Shown: positions 36,081-49,429, counted from the stretch's first letter. The stretch: 64,000 bases of DNA from Archegozetes longisetosus (GCA_018873245.2 JAEMBT020000002.1:1680001-1744000), one strand, 5' to 3'. A program made the numbers and translations. Notes: generated from the sequence alone by a model not told the origin.

Positions 36081-36959
36081 ATATATTTCATATAGACTTC
36101 TGCAACACAGGAAATTGACATTTATTATCACAGTACGAGAAAAATCAACAAATTCTCATATGAAGTGACGGTTTGGCAGAAGATAGTCAGTAAATAAATA
36201 TCGTAATACGTTATTTATTCGTAACAAAAATAAATGAAACACTTGTTAATTATCAATTAATTTTTGTACTCAACTTGCAGTTCAATGATATCATCAAACA
36301 AAACTAATAAAATTTTCTAAACATATTTTTAAAGAGAAAAGTGTTTTTAGTCACTTCTCGAGGAATATATGCGATCATGAAAAACACGAACTTTCGATTA
36401 ATCAAATAAGTCGACAATCGGTTATTGTTAGTGATCAGTTAAATGATAGACTGTTTTGTTAAATAATAAAAGTGATAAGCTATGACATTGAAAGAAAAAT
36501 ACACTGTACTCTGTATCTAGCATGAGATTGATTCAAGGGTTTATTATTCATAGAAATATGTTTGCTAGGAAATTAGATTTCATATAATCCGTCAAATTGA
36601 ATTACCCTTTGAAACACTACTAAACTGAAATATAACTTTCAGTATCCTACTTAGGCTGCTGTATGTGAAAGTGAGTTAAAAGCTCTCATGAACTTTCAAT
36701 GATTATTTTTCGTTCAATCAAATGCAGACATTTATTAAGTTATTAATCCAGCCGTTTTTTGATAACAAAGTGATAAAGATATGAGACAAAGTCGTAAGAT
36801 ATGTTTCCAGGAGTTAAAATACGTAATAATGTACCGTTTTATTAATAAATAAAATAAGTTGACGTTTCTATAAATATTTAATGATTCTACTCAGTTTTTA
36901 AGTTTTTGCACATTTTAAGTGATTTCTAGTTTTATACACTGTGACCAAATTTTGATATT

Positions 36960-39900
36960 ATGTTTGCAAAGTTTAGATCTAAGAAGTTTTCAATTTTATC
37001 AATAATTATTATAAGTGTTATAATTGTTATATCGTTTATTTTGAACGGTTTAAGGCGAAATAACTTGAGACCACTTCCAGCAGACTCATATTTATCTCAT
37101 AAGCTACTCAACAAAGAGCTGGAACTTTGCGTCAAAAGTTTGATTTAAAGCCAACCAATACTATTATTGATAACAACTTAATTGATAATCAAGAAGAATC
37201 AATCGATTCATTGAATAATCTCAGCATAGATGAAACTAAACTTATGAATATTAATAAAACAACCTTGAATACAATAACATTTCATAAGAAGCTTACTTAT
37301 CGCATAACAAGTGAAAGACCCTGGTTTTTGACTAACGGAACTCTAAGACCTGATCCTATATTATCTGAAAAGTTGGCCATTTGGCCGAAAGAAGGAGATC
37401 CAGAAGATGATAGGATTATCAATCAATTAATGTATTTGCCAGCAGGTTACAGTCAACAGACCTCTGAACTAAAGACAATTTATTTAAGTAGAGAAGACTT
37501 CGACTGGGATATATCTTTAGGCAGAGAAGTCTTCTCTAGATGTCCCGTAAATTCTTGCGCTTTAGTTGGTAAAAATCTTGCGCCTTCTGCTGATCTAATT
37601 TTCTTTAAGGTATCGTCAATTTTTAATAGTTTACTTACCGTTTCTAGATTTTAATAACTGCTGACTAACTACTATTTCAGATTTTACAACTATTTTAAAT
37701 TAAATTTATTTATTGAACGATTGAGGAACTTTATGGTTGTTTGCGAAAGTACATAAATTAGACTTTTGTTGTCAATAATTTTTTTTATCAAACTTTTAAA
37801 TCTTATAGACAATACTAGAGATTGTATTACAAAACATACAATGTGTCCGGAAACTGTCATGAAACTAAACAGCTATAATATTTTTAATAACCAGTTTTTA
37901 AAATTTAAACTTCGCAGACATTTTCTAATTAATTTTTTTTTCATACAATGTGACATTCGTTTGCTCAATTAATAATCTGTGAAACAATGGCTTCAAAATA
38001 ACGCTCTGGGTAACGACAAGCTTGTTGGATGCGACATCAACTGGCCCGCTTATAGCCCTGACCTCAACCTTTGTGATTATTTTCTCTGGGATTACCTCCA
38101 AAAGAAAGTTTATGTCTGTTCTTTTGAGACTATTAATAATACAAAAATTTTGATTAAAATGAGATTATCAATATTAAAGCTGAATTGAGATCGATATTGA
38201 GAATTTTGAAGTTGAACTACACAAATTATACTCAGAAGAGGGTTAGCATATTCTGTTATAAATTGACATTATTCTTTTTTCATTTTGGAAAAATTTCATT
38301 TAAATATGTTAAGTAGTTTTGAGAACTAAACTTTATTGACTTAGGTTTCCAGACGCACTGTCCACACTATATATGACATTCTTCGGATTTAGTATCTATG
38401 AGAAAAGGTTAAAAACTTTTAAGATGTCTAACAAAAAATGAAGTGCAAACTCAGCGTATTTCTTCGTATTTATCACAAAAATAACGAATATACCCTATTT
38501 TAATTGACTAAAACCTGCACCCCATGTATAGACCGTATAACTATAACTTAGAAATTAAGCTTTTGAAAAAATTTGCATATATAGTCTACACTTCTTGCCC
38601 ACATATTTATGAACTTTATTAATAATGTTAACATATTCTCACAGGATTACGAGTATGTTAGTAAGACATTATAAATACATTCATTTTTAAAATTTTGTGT
38701 GTAATCCGTACTCTATTACCCGCATAACTAATGCTGAGCACAAATGAATCTGAGTCTCTTGAGCCTGAGCTCGAACCTGAACATCAGGTTTATACTATTA
38801 ATTTATCGAAATTCAATACAATTAGTAGAATATTTATGTCGTATGTAGTAACTAAACCACTCTGTTAGTGCATTGTCTATTACAAGAGAAGTATGTAATA
38901 CTGTAATTTGAGAATATTATTACAATGTTTAAAAAATACAAAGTAGGTATATTCAAAAGTTTAGAGGTTCGGGGTTCATGGGGTTAGGGTTGGTTTCGAG
39001 GTTATAGCTTTAGAAGAGGTTAGCCCATGAACTTTGGAACCCGAACCTGCTCAGCACTAAGCATAACTAAAGTTTATAGGAATTAAATATTCTTTTTCTA
39101 ATATTACTCGCGAACCATAGTCGCGAAAATAGGGTGATTATTGTTTAAATAACTTGATAGTTTAATATTTGATATCTGCCGATTAGATAACTTCAATTAT
39201 AATACCTATCCCTTTGCAGTTAAGATGTTACAGAAAAATACTAGAAATGCGTTTTCTAATAATGAGTGACATGTTGCCGAAGATGATTTGTAATTTATAT
39301 CATTTGACAGACAAACTTACAAAAAGCAGTCAAAATTAACATTAAATATGATAAACGGATCATGGCTTCAATGATTGCTTATATTCGGAACGAAACTAAG
39401 AAAAGACCGACTGTAACTAATATAACTATGTAACTGATTAAAGAGAAAATTTAATTGAAAATAGTTTGAAAATAATGCTTATTAAAAAATATTTTCACAT
39501 AAATCAGAATCAAAATGACAGTCGATTCTATAAATGAAAGGAAAAAGTTAGTTAACAAAATTGTTAGAATAGGCTTTATTAATATGAAAATTAGAAAATT
39601 GAATCATCGAAATATTTTCATGATTTTCTCCCAAATAAAAGCAGTTCTTCTTATTAAAAACACATGAATTGATCCGACTACAAATTCCCTCATTGAAAGG
39701 CCCGAAAACCTTTATAAGATTATAATAAGTCATCAATTCATCATAATTGTTGTGACAACAATTCAACCTTCAACCTTTATTTGACTATTACTTTATTATA
39801 CTCAGCTCTTGAGGTCCCAAAACTTTCAGTCAAAATTTATTATCGATTAGTTAATTTTCAGTTACGTGATCGGTTATTCTAACAGAATATAAGTTTATGA

Positions 39901-42900
39901 ACTGATGAGGAATTTTATTAATAATAAATGACCTGACTTTTGGTACGATACCTTAAGTTAAACTAACCAAAGTTCAAATCAAGCCTTAATATAAATTAAA
40001 AATAAATATAACGATATGGAAAATAGAATCTGAACAAAGTTTAATTTCAATTCTAGTTACGTTATAATTTGTCCAAATTTATGAAATTTCTTACAGTATA
40101 TCTATACTAAACCATCAATTCTATATAATAGAATTGACACTATACTATCAATTCTAGATCATGACTTTGTGTTTGAATTCCTATTTAGAATAAATGTTGA
40201 TGTTATATTAAAGTTTTAGGCGTATTTCATTAGCTTTCTTTAGGTCATGAAATGGTAAACTGTGAAAAACAGTAAATTATCTGTATATTTGTTATGAAAT
40301 TTGAGTGCCCTTTACTTTAGGTCGAATAATTTTTTTTTTATTTGGTTCCGAATCAATGAGAATTAAATATTTATACACTAATAAATAGTCTACGGAATGG
40401 TGTATTACTTGTTCACTAATTCAAGTTCTTTTGCATAGCGCGAGCTAATAAATTTTGTCCGGATTCTATTTTTTCATATCGTTAGTAAGTTATTAACTAA
40501 AAACTAATCTAATGTAAACTTTTAGGACATCTTCCGTGACTTTAATGAGGAGTTCAAACGACCACCGAATCAGATCTGGTTATTATTTGCACTCGAAAGT
40601 CCATTAAATTCAGATTCCTTTGAAATGGCCAACGGTCACATAAACTGGACCGCAAGCTATAGACACGATTCTGAAATTGCTACGCCCTATTTCAAATATT
40701 TTCCATATTTTGATCAAAATTCCTTAAACAATAACGAAATGACTATAAATTATGCTCAGGGAAAGACTAAGAAAGTGGCCTGGTTCGTGTCCAACTGTAA
40801 GACTGAAAATAAACGACTTGAATATGCACTCGATCTGAAAAATTACATTAAGATCGATGTCTATGGAGAGTTTGTATTTTTAGTTCTGGTCAAAATTTTT
40901 CTTTATTTGAATTACTTTTCCTATTAATCTGTAGATGTGGTGACATCGAGTGTCCGCGACAAAATTCTGAAGATTGTTTTAAGCTTTTGGAAAGAGATTA
41001 TAAGTTTTATTTAGCCTTCGAGAACTCAAATTGTTTAGACTATATTACAGAAAAGTTTTGGATTAATGGGCTCATGTAATCAACATTTTTTATTGTACAA
41101 TTGAACAGAAGAGCAAAGAAACACTCTTTAATTTAGATAACTTTTGCTCTTCTTAAGTATATTTATTCCGAATATGATATTAAGATAAGAAACAACCAGA
41201 ACTTTCGTAAACCAAGTTTAAGGCCCGTATGCGCAGTGTGTTTTAAAACGGTTTTAAGGCTAAAACCGGGCTTAAAACCCAAAACTCATTTTAAAACTCA
41301 TGCGCAGTAAAAATTTAGAACTGTTTTAAACTAAAACCACTTTTACTAGTTTTAAATCGGTTTTAGCGATCAACAAAATAAGTAAATATAAACAAAACTT
41401 TACAAAAAAATATAAAAATGAACCAATTTTTTCAAATTGAAGAATTAGATAATTATGAAATAGTGACGAATAAAAGTTTTAATCGTCAAAGAGTATTAAA
41501 AGACAGATTCAATCCATTTGATAGTTGTGATGACATATCATTCATAAGAAGATATAGACTTACAAATCAGTGCTTCATTGAACTGTTGAATCTAATTAAT
41601 ACAGATTTAATTAATATCAAAATGAAAAAAGACTCATTGCGTCCAATAATTCAATTATCTATTGTTTTAAGATTTTATGCCACCAGTCAGTTTCAGATCT
41701 CAGCTGCAGATCTTAACAGTAAATATAAAACTATTGATATAATAATCAATTGAATCGGTTTTCTGAGGTTGAGGTCCGCCACCAGTTTGTCTTATTTCTG
41801 AATTTTCTTTACTACAATTCTCACGACATTCGTATTTATATCGTTTCCAAAAGCATTTCAAAGACTTGATGTCTCTATTATTTGTATTTAAGTCCTGACT
41901 AAACTCGTCACTAATTTGTTGTCAAACGTTATCTTTTTGTTGTTTCGTATACTTATCAGTCGTTTTACACTCAATTATTTTGAGTTTGTTTTCGTCGGCA
42001 ATTATTTGTTTAAGTAATTCTATTTCATAATAAGTAAAATTGTTTTGACGACTCCGAACATTATTATCACTTTTATTCAGTTTATTTTTATTCATTTTCT
42101 ATTTTTTAATGAATAAGCAAACGTTTGTTTACATTTTTTTGCTGGTTTTCTGGTTTTAAAACAGTTTTTACTAAATCTAGTTTTATTACAGTCTGTGCAT
42201 GAGTTTTAAGTTTTGAGTTAAAACCGTTTTAACTAAAACTCAACTGTGCATACGGGCCTAACTCTTATATTGTTTTCATATGAATACACAGTCTGACCTA
42301 GTTATAGGCAACTCGTCGGTGCATAGGAAATAAGACTTATTTCTTACTTAGTTGTCTATAACCGGGGTTACTTATATCCAGCTCTTAAAGATTTGATTCA
42401 ATTGGCCGTTGCTAAGGCATCACTTGCTAACATCTGAGTTTGCCTATAATCAAGTCGCTAATAACCGGGTCAGACTGTATAATCTTCTGAAAGTTGTTGA
42501 TTGAAAAGACTGAGAAGTTTTAAGTTAAGCTTTATAGAAAATTATCGTAATCGTTGAAGTTTGTCTTTAGTTGAACAAGGCTTAAACAATTTCTTTCTTG
42601 TTTATATTCATTTATATCAAGTGAGAAAAACTCACTTGGTAAGTCACCTATGAACTATAACTAAAACTAATTACACTTTCAATTAATAGGCATAATGTGA
42701 TCCCTATCGTAATGGGTGCCCACCCATCCACTTATAAACGATTCGCGCCCCCGAACTCATATATACATGTAGACCATTTCGAATCACCAAAACAATTGGC
42801 CAACTACTTGGATTTACTCGACAGAAATGACAGCTTATACAATGAATACTTCAAATGGAAAGGCAATGGAGAGATACGAGAAATAGAAATGTGGTGCAGA

Positions 42901-43017
42901 GTTTGTGCCTTACTCCATGATAATAAATATAAGAAAGTTTATAAGGATTTAGATCATTGGTGGAACAATGAAAACGTATGTGTTGGCACTTCTGGACTAA
43001 TAAGCACTTACATATAA
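36960..43017 (+). CDS. alpha-1,3-fucosyltransferase (GT10, FucT-C-like), four exons
   Basis: The exons are 36960-37609, 40526-40869, 40935-41075 and 42690-43017. The introns between them are GT-AG, with matching phases. Residues 1-10 are basic, followed by a single TM anchor (ILSIIIISVIIVISFIL), a stem, and the GT10 catalytic domain. Key blocks are SPLNSDSFE and INWTASYRHDSEI in exon 2, YKFYLAFENSNCLDYITEKF in exon 3, and PIVMGAHPSTYKRFAPPNSY with ESPKQLANYLDLL and a C-terminal DLDHWW plus Cys in exon 4. It is a type II Golgi enzyme adding fucose from GDP-fucose to N-glycans. Exon 1 changes frame near 37125: either one base is missing in GAACTTTGCG, or a 71-nt intron (37048-37118) is spliced out. 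The exon 1 ATG is the only one before the TM anchor. Both large introns contain transposons. Confidence 0.85.
37840..38365 (+). mobile_element. mariner-family transposase relic in fucosyltransferase intron
   Basis: The plus strand at about 37979-38120 reads KQWLQNNALGN...INWPAYSPDLNLCDYFLW...LQKKVYV. This is the last part of a mariner/IS630-type DDE transposase, whose SPDL...DYFLW region is diagnostic. The outer sequences (TGTCCGGAAACTGT at about 37843 and its loose inverse near 38345) may be the remnants of terminal repeats. The rest of the transposase is missing. Confidence 0.65.
38729..39059. mobile_element. non-autonomous hAT element in fucosyltransferase intron
   Basis: The ends TAATGCTGAGCA and TAGTGCTGAGCA (reverse complement) are inverted. 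The flanks CGCATAAC and AGCATAAC agree at 7 of 8 bases, as an aged hAT target duplication would. The subterminal sequence is rich in GAGCCTGAGC/GAACCTGAAC and GGGTTAGGG-like units. A related terminus occurs in the hAT element at 60.9 kb. Confidence 0.75.
41418..41753 (+). pseudogene. HARBI1-like transposase, N-terminal part only
   Basis: This ORF of 111 residues starts MNQFFQIEELDNYEIV and contains ISFIRRYRLTNQCFIELLNL and SIVLRFYATSQFQISAADLN. That is the N-terminal region of Harbinger transposases, with the RYRL and FYATxxFQ blocks. The DDE catalytic part is absent; the reading frame ends at 41753, before the convergent Myb-like gene. Confidence 0.75.
41757..42095 (-). pseudogene. Harbinger Myb/SANT-like DNA-binding protein, one in-frame stop
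   Basis: From ATG 42095 the minus strand reads NFTYYEIELLKQIIADE, then KTTDKYTKQQKDNV, a TGA at 41924-41922, and after it QQISDEFSQD with LKCFWKRYK and TGGGPQP. This is the three-helix Myb/SANT domain of the accessory protein that Harbinger elements need for end recognition and nuclear import of the transposase. TGA stands where TGG (Trp) is usual, so a single change separates it from an open frame. Confidence 0.7.
42287..42479. mobile_element. small pogo-type MITE in fucosyltransferase intron 3
   Basis: The inverted ends carry CAGTCTGACCTAGTTAT and CAGTCTGACCCGGTTATT (reverse complement), beside TA on both sides. The 190-bp body is mostly an imperfect hairpin. It lies only about 25 bp from the Harbinger element. 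Confidence 0.7.
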
Positions 43018-45400
43018 GTACTGTCTAGAAACTTATTTATCGATTCCAAAATACAATAAAAACTTTAATTCACGTCCACTTTAACTCATTTAATTGACAT
43101 TACCTAGTATTTAACTTTATACAAACTTCTTCCTCGATTTTATCTTCAATCTATATTTATATAATTTTTTGTGGCTATTTAATAGATATATTAATGTAAA
43201 GTTTTTACTAATAATCAATAAATTCTAATTTAAATAATATACAACTTATATTTAGTATAAACTTCTTCAGTAAGATTATACACTCAAAATTCAACAATCC
43301 TCAATAGCAGCAAGATGAATGTCGCTACGTCAAACTGTCTGTGCTGCGCACAAGTTTATTATCAAATCTCATTTGTGGCATAGATCTCTTATTTTATTGA
43401 ATAATAAACAAATTTCTGAATATTATCAGTATTATGATCTGATTGAAAGTATCCCATGACTATGTATCATTCCTGGTTGCTATGAAAGATTTTTAAAATT
43501 TTGATCTCAAGTTATTTGACTTATATCATCTATTACCGAATAAATGAACCCTTGCGATTTATATTTATTCCGAAAGCTTACAATGAAACTGTTCGACAAT
43601 ATAACTGAAATACATCGAGAAAAGTATCCAAACACGAAGCATAATGTATTTTGAGTTCGCTAATAGAAAAGTTGGCTACCGTCCGGACTATGATCATTAT
43701 TAAATTATATATATATATAATTGTGTTGCATAATATATACATATATATATATTAGGGCTTGTACAGGGTTTTTAATATAAAAATTATTTAAATTATTAAC
43801 ATTCAAAATAAGACTAAATGATTCAATTAATCATAAAAAAAAACATCGCCAGCTGATCTGCATGGCTGATTAGGTTTCGAACTCTAATAATAAAATAGAG
43901 AAAAGGATTTAAACAAAATATTTCCATAAGTTATCATTAAAAGTGCAGATATTGAACACAACTATATGCTCGCGGTAGTTCTTCAATTCTTGCTCAGTCA
44001 TGAAACCGATTGCTTTTGAAGGTTAGCTTACTGATGATTATATCGGATGTGAAAATATTTCTGTATATAAAGAGTCTTATGCAAAATGTTTTACTATTTC
44101 TCGCAACTTGATAATAAAGGTAATGATAATTATATCATAGATCATGACATAATATTATGCAATGTTAGATTTCTATTGGATTAGATTTTCTTAAACAGTG
44201 TTTCTTCAAATTGATTGAATATATACTTCCGTTCATTTAATGCTCCGCTTTATTGACTTTTTGGAGTATAAGTCAGTGGATTACAGGTTAATAATTTTGA
44301 ATATACCAGACATCATTAAAATACGCGAAGACAAATGTTGCCATCGCCTTATGAAACTTTACGCTTGAATAAAAGTACTAATGGAAATAAATCTCAATAA
44401 AAATGAATTGTCAAGTGTAAAGTCTATTATTTTCGTAAACATTTTGATAGGTGGCTTGTCGATATACTGGTGCCAGAACATGTTTTAGATATTTATCTTG
44501 CAAATAAAACCTTAGGTAATTCAGTGTCTAATGTATGTGCTACGATTTGTACTCAAAAAGAGAATTTTTTTACTGAGTATTTTGATGAAAAATTGTTGAA
44601 GAGTGGAAAAAGCGAGCAATTAGGTGGAGAATCAATTGGTGATGGATTAATTTTGCAGCTCTAATCAATTCTGAGCTTTTGTTTATATAATCTGTAAAAT
44701 TGTAACAAGGCATTGAAAAGTTTACTGCTGTGCAAATTTCTGTCTTTACCAAAGTCACACCTAAATGATTCCGCTCGTCAGACCATAGATTTTCACATTC
44801 ATTAGAATGTATTAGATACTGGTATTGAAAACACCGTTTCAATTATTTTATAAATATTAAGAAATTTTGCTCCGTAATTTATCAATACCTAATGGTTTAT
44901 CTTCTGTTGTAAATTCTTGGAAAGCTTCATTAAATTTTGCACATTATTGGAAAGATAAACTTTATCAACAATTATATTGAAGTAGATAAGAACTTCAACG
45001 AGTTTGAAATAATTAAGTTCTCTATCCAAATTGAGAACTGAAAATTTTTTATAAACATAATTCTTAAATCAAACCATTTTTCTAAGTATTTAATAGCTTT
45101 ACTATCGGTATTGAGTGAAGACCTCAGAACTTATTTTCTCATCCATAGTTAAAGAATTCGATTTCTTATCAATATCACTATAGGATTTTAAATTAATTCT
45201 ATTTTTGAATTTTCCTCTTGGACTTGACATAACATCATAAACTTGCGTAGTATTTGTTTTCCTTTAGAGTTCTAAAATTGTGTCAATGAAAACTTTCAAA
45301 TATTCGTAATCGAAATGCAACTATAATTCATAATTAATCTCTTATCTGATTCTTTCCATACAAATTCATAAATTATTTGAGAACACTGTTCTCCATTGAT
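43018..45400. other. intergenic, no gene supported
   Basis: Contains TA-rich microsatellites around 43708-43722 and 43737-43753. An open frame at 44434-44664 (plus strand) of about 70 codons has no recognisable domain. Confidence 0.4.
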
Positions 45401-46650
45401 TCCTATAAAATAAAATTTGCTTCATCCAAATTTTCTATTAATCTTTTAATGGCCGCGAATGAACTTAAAAACGCACTGGTATATGTTTAACAAGTTTTTT
45501 GAAATCTTTTTCTGTAAAATCGTAGCAACTTTTCAAACTTTCAGATCTTTTAACAGAGACGGAAAAATGTTCGTAGATTTTTATGACTAAATTCTTAACA
45601 TCTAAAGGATATCTCATCAAACCATGTTTTGCGGCGTTGTGAAATATGACAAACAATTAGCTTTAGCAATTTTGTTTTTTTCATAAATTAAATTTATAAC
45701 AACAGAATGTTGACCAAAATTTACTGATGCATTATCTTTACAATATGCTACGATATTATTTGTATCAGGTTAATTTTTTCTGATCTAGTTTTAATATTTT
45801 TTTGTAAATACACCTCAGTCCAAAAAATTCAGAAAAGTAGAATTTAAACAAATTAGTATTGCGCTTTTAATACTTTATGATTCTTAACGAATTTTCAAAT
45901 CAAGAAAAGGTTTGTATCATTGATTGATAAGTGCGTAGTATCCTGCTTAGTTCTAAAATTTGAGTTCGCGCGAGACCAAATGGCAATGCAATTTGATGGT
46001 CGGAATCGTCTCCAAGTCTTGTATGAATGTGGTATCAAATCCGTTAAAAAAACTTGACCAATTAACTGGGATACCCTTATGAACAATTTATGGCCATCTA
46101 AATCATTCAGTCAGTATCTGGCAGATTATCAAAGATTTAATTGAGAAATAAGAATCGAAAAATTGGCGATATGTGGAATAAGCTATGTACACGATACGAA
46201 CACATCTTTCGCATCTTCGAGCCGACTTCAGCTCTGTATTTAAGCTCAAAGAGAGCGAATTAGATACTAGAGTTATTTATAAAATCATTATTTAGAGTGC
46301 TAATTTATAGCTCAGGTTTGTTATAACTGAATTTGAACAACTTTAGACAAAAATATGAATAATTATAATTTCCGACTTTTCTGGACTGAGGTATAGCATC
46401 ACTTTTCTCATTGGAATCTTCATAAAATTGAGTACAAAATTTTGTGTCCCATCTTCGATCGTAAAGTATTAAATGGCTAATGGAAACACTTTTCTGTTAC
46501 CTTTATTTGAAGTATCGCTAGATACAGAGAACTTCTTGCTGTGATTTCTCTAAATTTTCAAATGTTTTTTTATTGAACGAAAGCCTAAAACATTTTTTGC
46601 TATTGCTATAGTTTTAATTCTTTTTCATATGTTGTTTTTACAAATTTTAG
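45400..46650 (-). pseudogene. second decayed hAT transposase
   Basis: Minus-strand blocks in order match a hAT transposase: FSVSSDTSNKGNRKVFPLAI (about 46535-46475), NFVLNFMKI..FYEDSNEKSDAI (about 46445-46393), then after a nested insert YKKILKLDQKKL, NIVAYCKDNASVNFGQHSVV (about 45755-45695), HNAAKHGLMRYPLDVKNLVI (about 45645-45580) and CYDFTEKDFKKLVKHIPVRF (about 45530-45470). Frameshifts and stops separate the blocks. This family differs from the hAT relic at 5.9-8.3 kb. No terminal repeats were found. Confidence 0.75.
45811..46393. mobile_element. Tc1/mariner-type element nested in the second hAT relic
   Basis: The inverted ends CACCTCAGTCCAAAAAATTC and TACCTCAGTCCAGAAAAGTC (reverse complement) are flanked by TA (45809-45810 and 46394-46395). 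Removing the 583-bp insert and one TA joins the hAT reading frame seamlessly (FYEDSNEKSDAI to YKKILKLDQKKL). This confirms the borders and shows that it arrived after the hAT element. Confidence 0.85.
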
Positions 46651-49429
46651 AGTAAGGAGATAGTTTATGTGATAATCTCATGCCACATTCTGTAGAAAGA
46701 TAACTATGATGATGCATAGTTGAAAGTGATATCTATCACAATTATTTTACCATCTTTAGTGCTTTTAATTGGAAAAAGTTCACAGATTAATTCATATTAT
46801 TTATAGTAAATTTTGTTTTTATGTTCTTCACTCTATAAACTTTTATTGAATTATATCCTTCATATTTTATTAAAGTATCACTTTTGTATAAAGAAAAATG
46901 TATTTATCCAATTTTGATAATCATTGTTTATAATCATCTAGAATTATTTTAATTCACTCATCACTAAATGAAACTAAATATCTTTCAGTTGAAATATTTG
47001 AAATTTCTTGGCTTTTAAGCATCTTTTATAATTCATTTCTAAGATGAGAAAAATCTCATTCAAATAAATTCGCACTAAAGTTCACTATCAAATCTTAAAA
47101 ATAAATACTAATAAATACTAAAAGAGATCTTTAAAATCATTTTTCATTTCTCAGAAAAATTTTATTAATTAAATATAAAATTTTTACTAAATCTGAAAGG
47201 ATGTATAGCTTGTAATGAAGATTTATAATATTCTGCTTAATAGCTGGATGAAGTATTTAAACGAATTTAGTTCAAATTAAATCATAAATTATAAGTTTAT
47301 AAATTAATATTTTAATAATTGTAAAATTTTTCATCGTTTAATTTCTAACTAATCGATTTTATAAATTAAAACGCAAAGATTGCAAAATTTCATGATACGG
47401 AAAGAATATTTCAAGATTGATATAAATTCCTATAGATTTTAAATCTCAGAGTATTTTTTATAATTAGTTATAGCTGTAATACCTAACTAAAAGCCTATAA
47501 TTTAACAAGTCATGTGCTAATAGATTTTGTCCGAAATAATGCAATCTCTGGAATTTTAATATAAATATATAGAAATTGAATATTCAATTGGTTATATTAT
47601 GTAAAGTATAAGACGCTTATAATACAAAGATATACCTATCCAAAAGTGAAGGTCTGGCAACCGTATAATCAATAATATTTTTTAAAAATGTGATTCATAG
47701 CATAGTTTAGCATATCTAATTTTCCAAGAAAGTCAAAATCGATCGGTACATTTTAAGAGTGAAGTGCTAATTAATTGTATGTTATCGTCCGAGCATTTAT
47801 ATTTATCATTCTTGAGCCACTATCCATTTTACATTAACCAAAATGAAAGATATTTCTCACAATTTATTTTATTTGATTCTACCTGATTTGAAAATTCTTA
47901 ATTTAAAGATGATTAAAAACCTTTTTATCTAAATAATTAGGTAAACCAAAATCAATTAGCTAAATTGATGTGAAGATATAACATCACAATAATGTGAAAA
48001 TATAGCAATTTTCAAAAACGAATCTTGTTTATATATCACAAATCCACAATTCATAGTTTCCAATGAATTCTTGGGTTATAATTAAATTAGATTAAATATA
48101 CTTGGCAATAATACCTCGAAAGTCCGATTGCAATGAATCTTTCACATCGCAGCAACAATTTTTTGACTTAAACATGTTAGAAAAATACGTGACGCAGTCA
48201 CCTTTTCTGAAGATTTTAACACAAAGGCATGCAAATTAATACGAACAAATCATATATCATTTTAAAGTCATGATTATAAGCTTCATTTTGATATATACTA
48301 TATCCATTGGATTTATGAATTAAACATTATTGGTAAATAAAAATGAGTAAATTTTCACCATTACATTACTCTGTACATAAAAGGATATATCTTTTAAAAG
48401 TGTCATTTTGTTATAATGATTTCAATCTTATCGAAAAGTTATTCCATAAAACCATTAGCATGACATATCGATAAATATTTTTATTTAATTACAATACAAT
48501 TACAATTATTTTAATAGAAATTTCAAACTCCCTACAATTGAGATGCTAAAAGACAGCATATTTTAGTAGATGCAAAACAGATTATATTTTAAAACCCTTA
48601 GTCATTTAACTTCATTATGAGTCAATACAGTAGAAATGAAAGTTTAATATTTGAAGTTATTAAATCGATAAGATCGCTAAAAACAAAGTACAAGACGATT
48701 AAAAAATAAAGAGGTTATAAACACTTCAACTCAAACACCAGTATTTAAATGATTATTGAAGTTGTAGTTTAGATACTGTGATACAAAATATTTGAATAAG
48801 CGACGATTTATGCTTTTTTGTTTGTAAAGCTTATCTGAATATTTTATTAGCTTCCCATGAAGAAGTGGCTTGTTTACTTCTTAAAATATAATGACAAACA
48901 GTCATTTATGAAAAGATTTTATCAAGATACATTAGTCCAGGGGGTCGGGTAATTTAAGAACTTCTCGAAATATAAGTAGTTTAAACTCATAGGATTTATG
49001 TAGAATTAGCCAAATGTAAATTCTGATTTATGAAATAGCATTCAATTTTCTCGAAATTAAGGAAGTAAAAATATTAAAGTCCAAAATTAGTTATGACACT
49101 TTGGTTGTTTATCATAATTGAGATGGTTTCATCAGAAGCAGGTAATGTATACGAGATATTTTTAGGTATGATTGCAGCATCTCTCGCGATTTATGCTTAA
49201 CTTCCTGACATCTTCAATGAAGCTTCTCAGTATAAAACACGAGAAACATCGCGAACATATCCAAAAGAATATCTTGAAATCATATTCTGTTTCCGATGAA
49301 ATCATCTCAATTATGAATAAGCAAAGAGTCACAGCTAAATTTGGGGCTTTATTAAACTTCACTATTTGACTTTATTATTTTCGAGAATTATTGATAAGAT
49401 ATATATTGCTAGTTCTCTGAAATAGACAA
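46651..49429. other. intergenic, no gene seen
   Basis: Long AT-rich stretch. Short open frames on both strands near 49.2 kb mirror each other and show no domain. Confidence 0.5.

Larger units (their letters stand above)
41222..42258. mobile_element. PIF/Harbinger element in fucosyltransferase intron 3
   Basis: Inverted ends GGCCCGTATGCGCAG and GGCCCGTATGCACAG (reverse complement) are flanked by TAA on both sides (41219-41221 and 42259-42261). A 3-bp TWA duplication with such ends is the Harbinger signature. Subterminal TTAAAACGGTTTTA-like repeats occur at both ends. The element carries pieces of both Harbinger genes, transposase and Myb-like, in opposite orientations. The transposase is truncated, so the copy is not autonomous. 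Confidence 0.9.

Noticed and set aside
44434-44664. Open frame of about 70 codons after a possible splice acceptor
   Set aside because: There is no recognisable domain, signal peptide, partner exon or homology that I can name.
49162-49369. Mirror open frames of ~65 codons on both strands
   Set aside because: They are reverse complements of the same AT-rich stretch with no domain or splice support.
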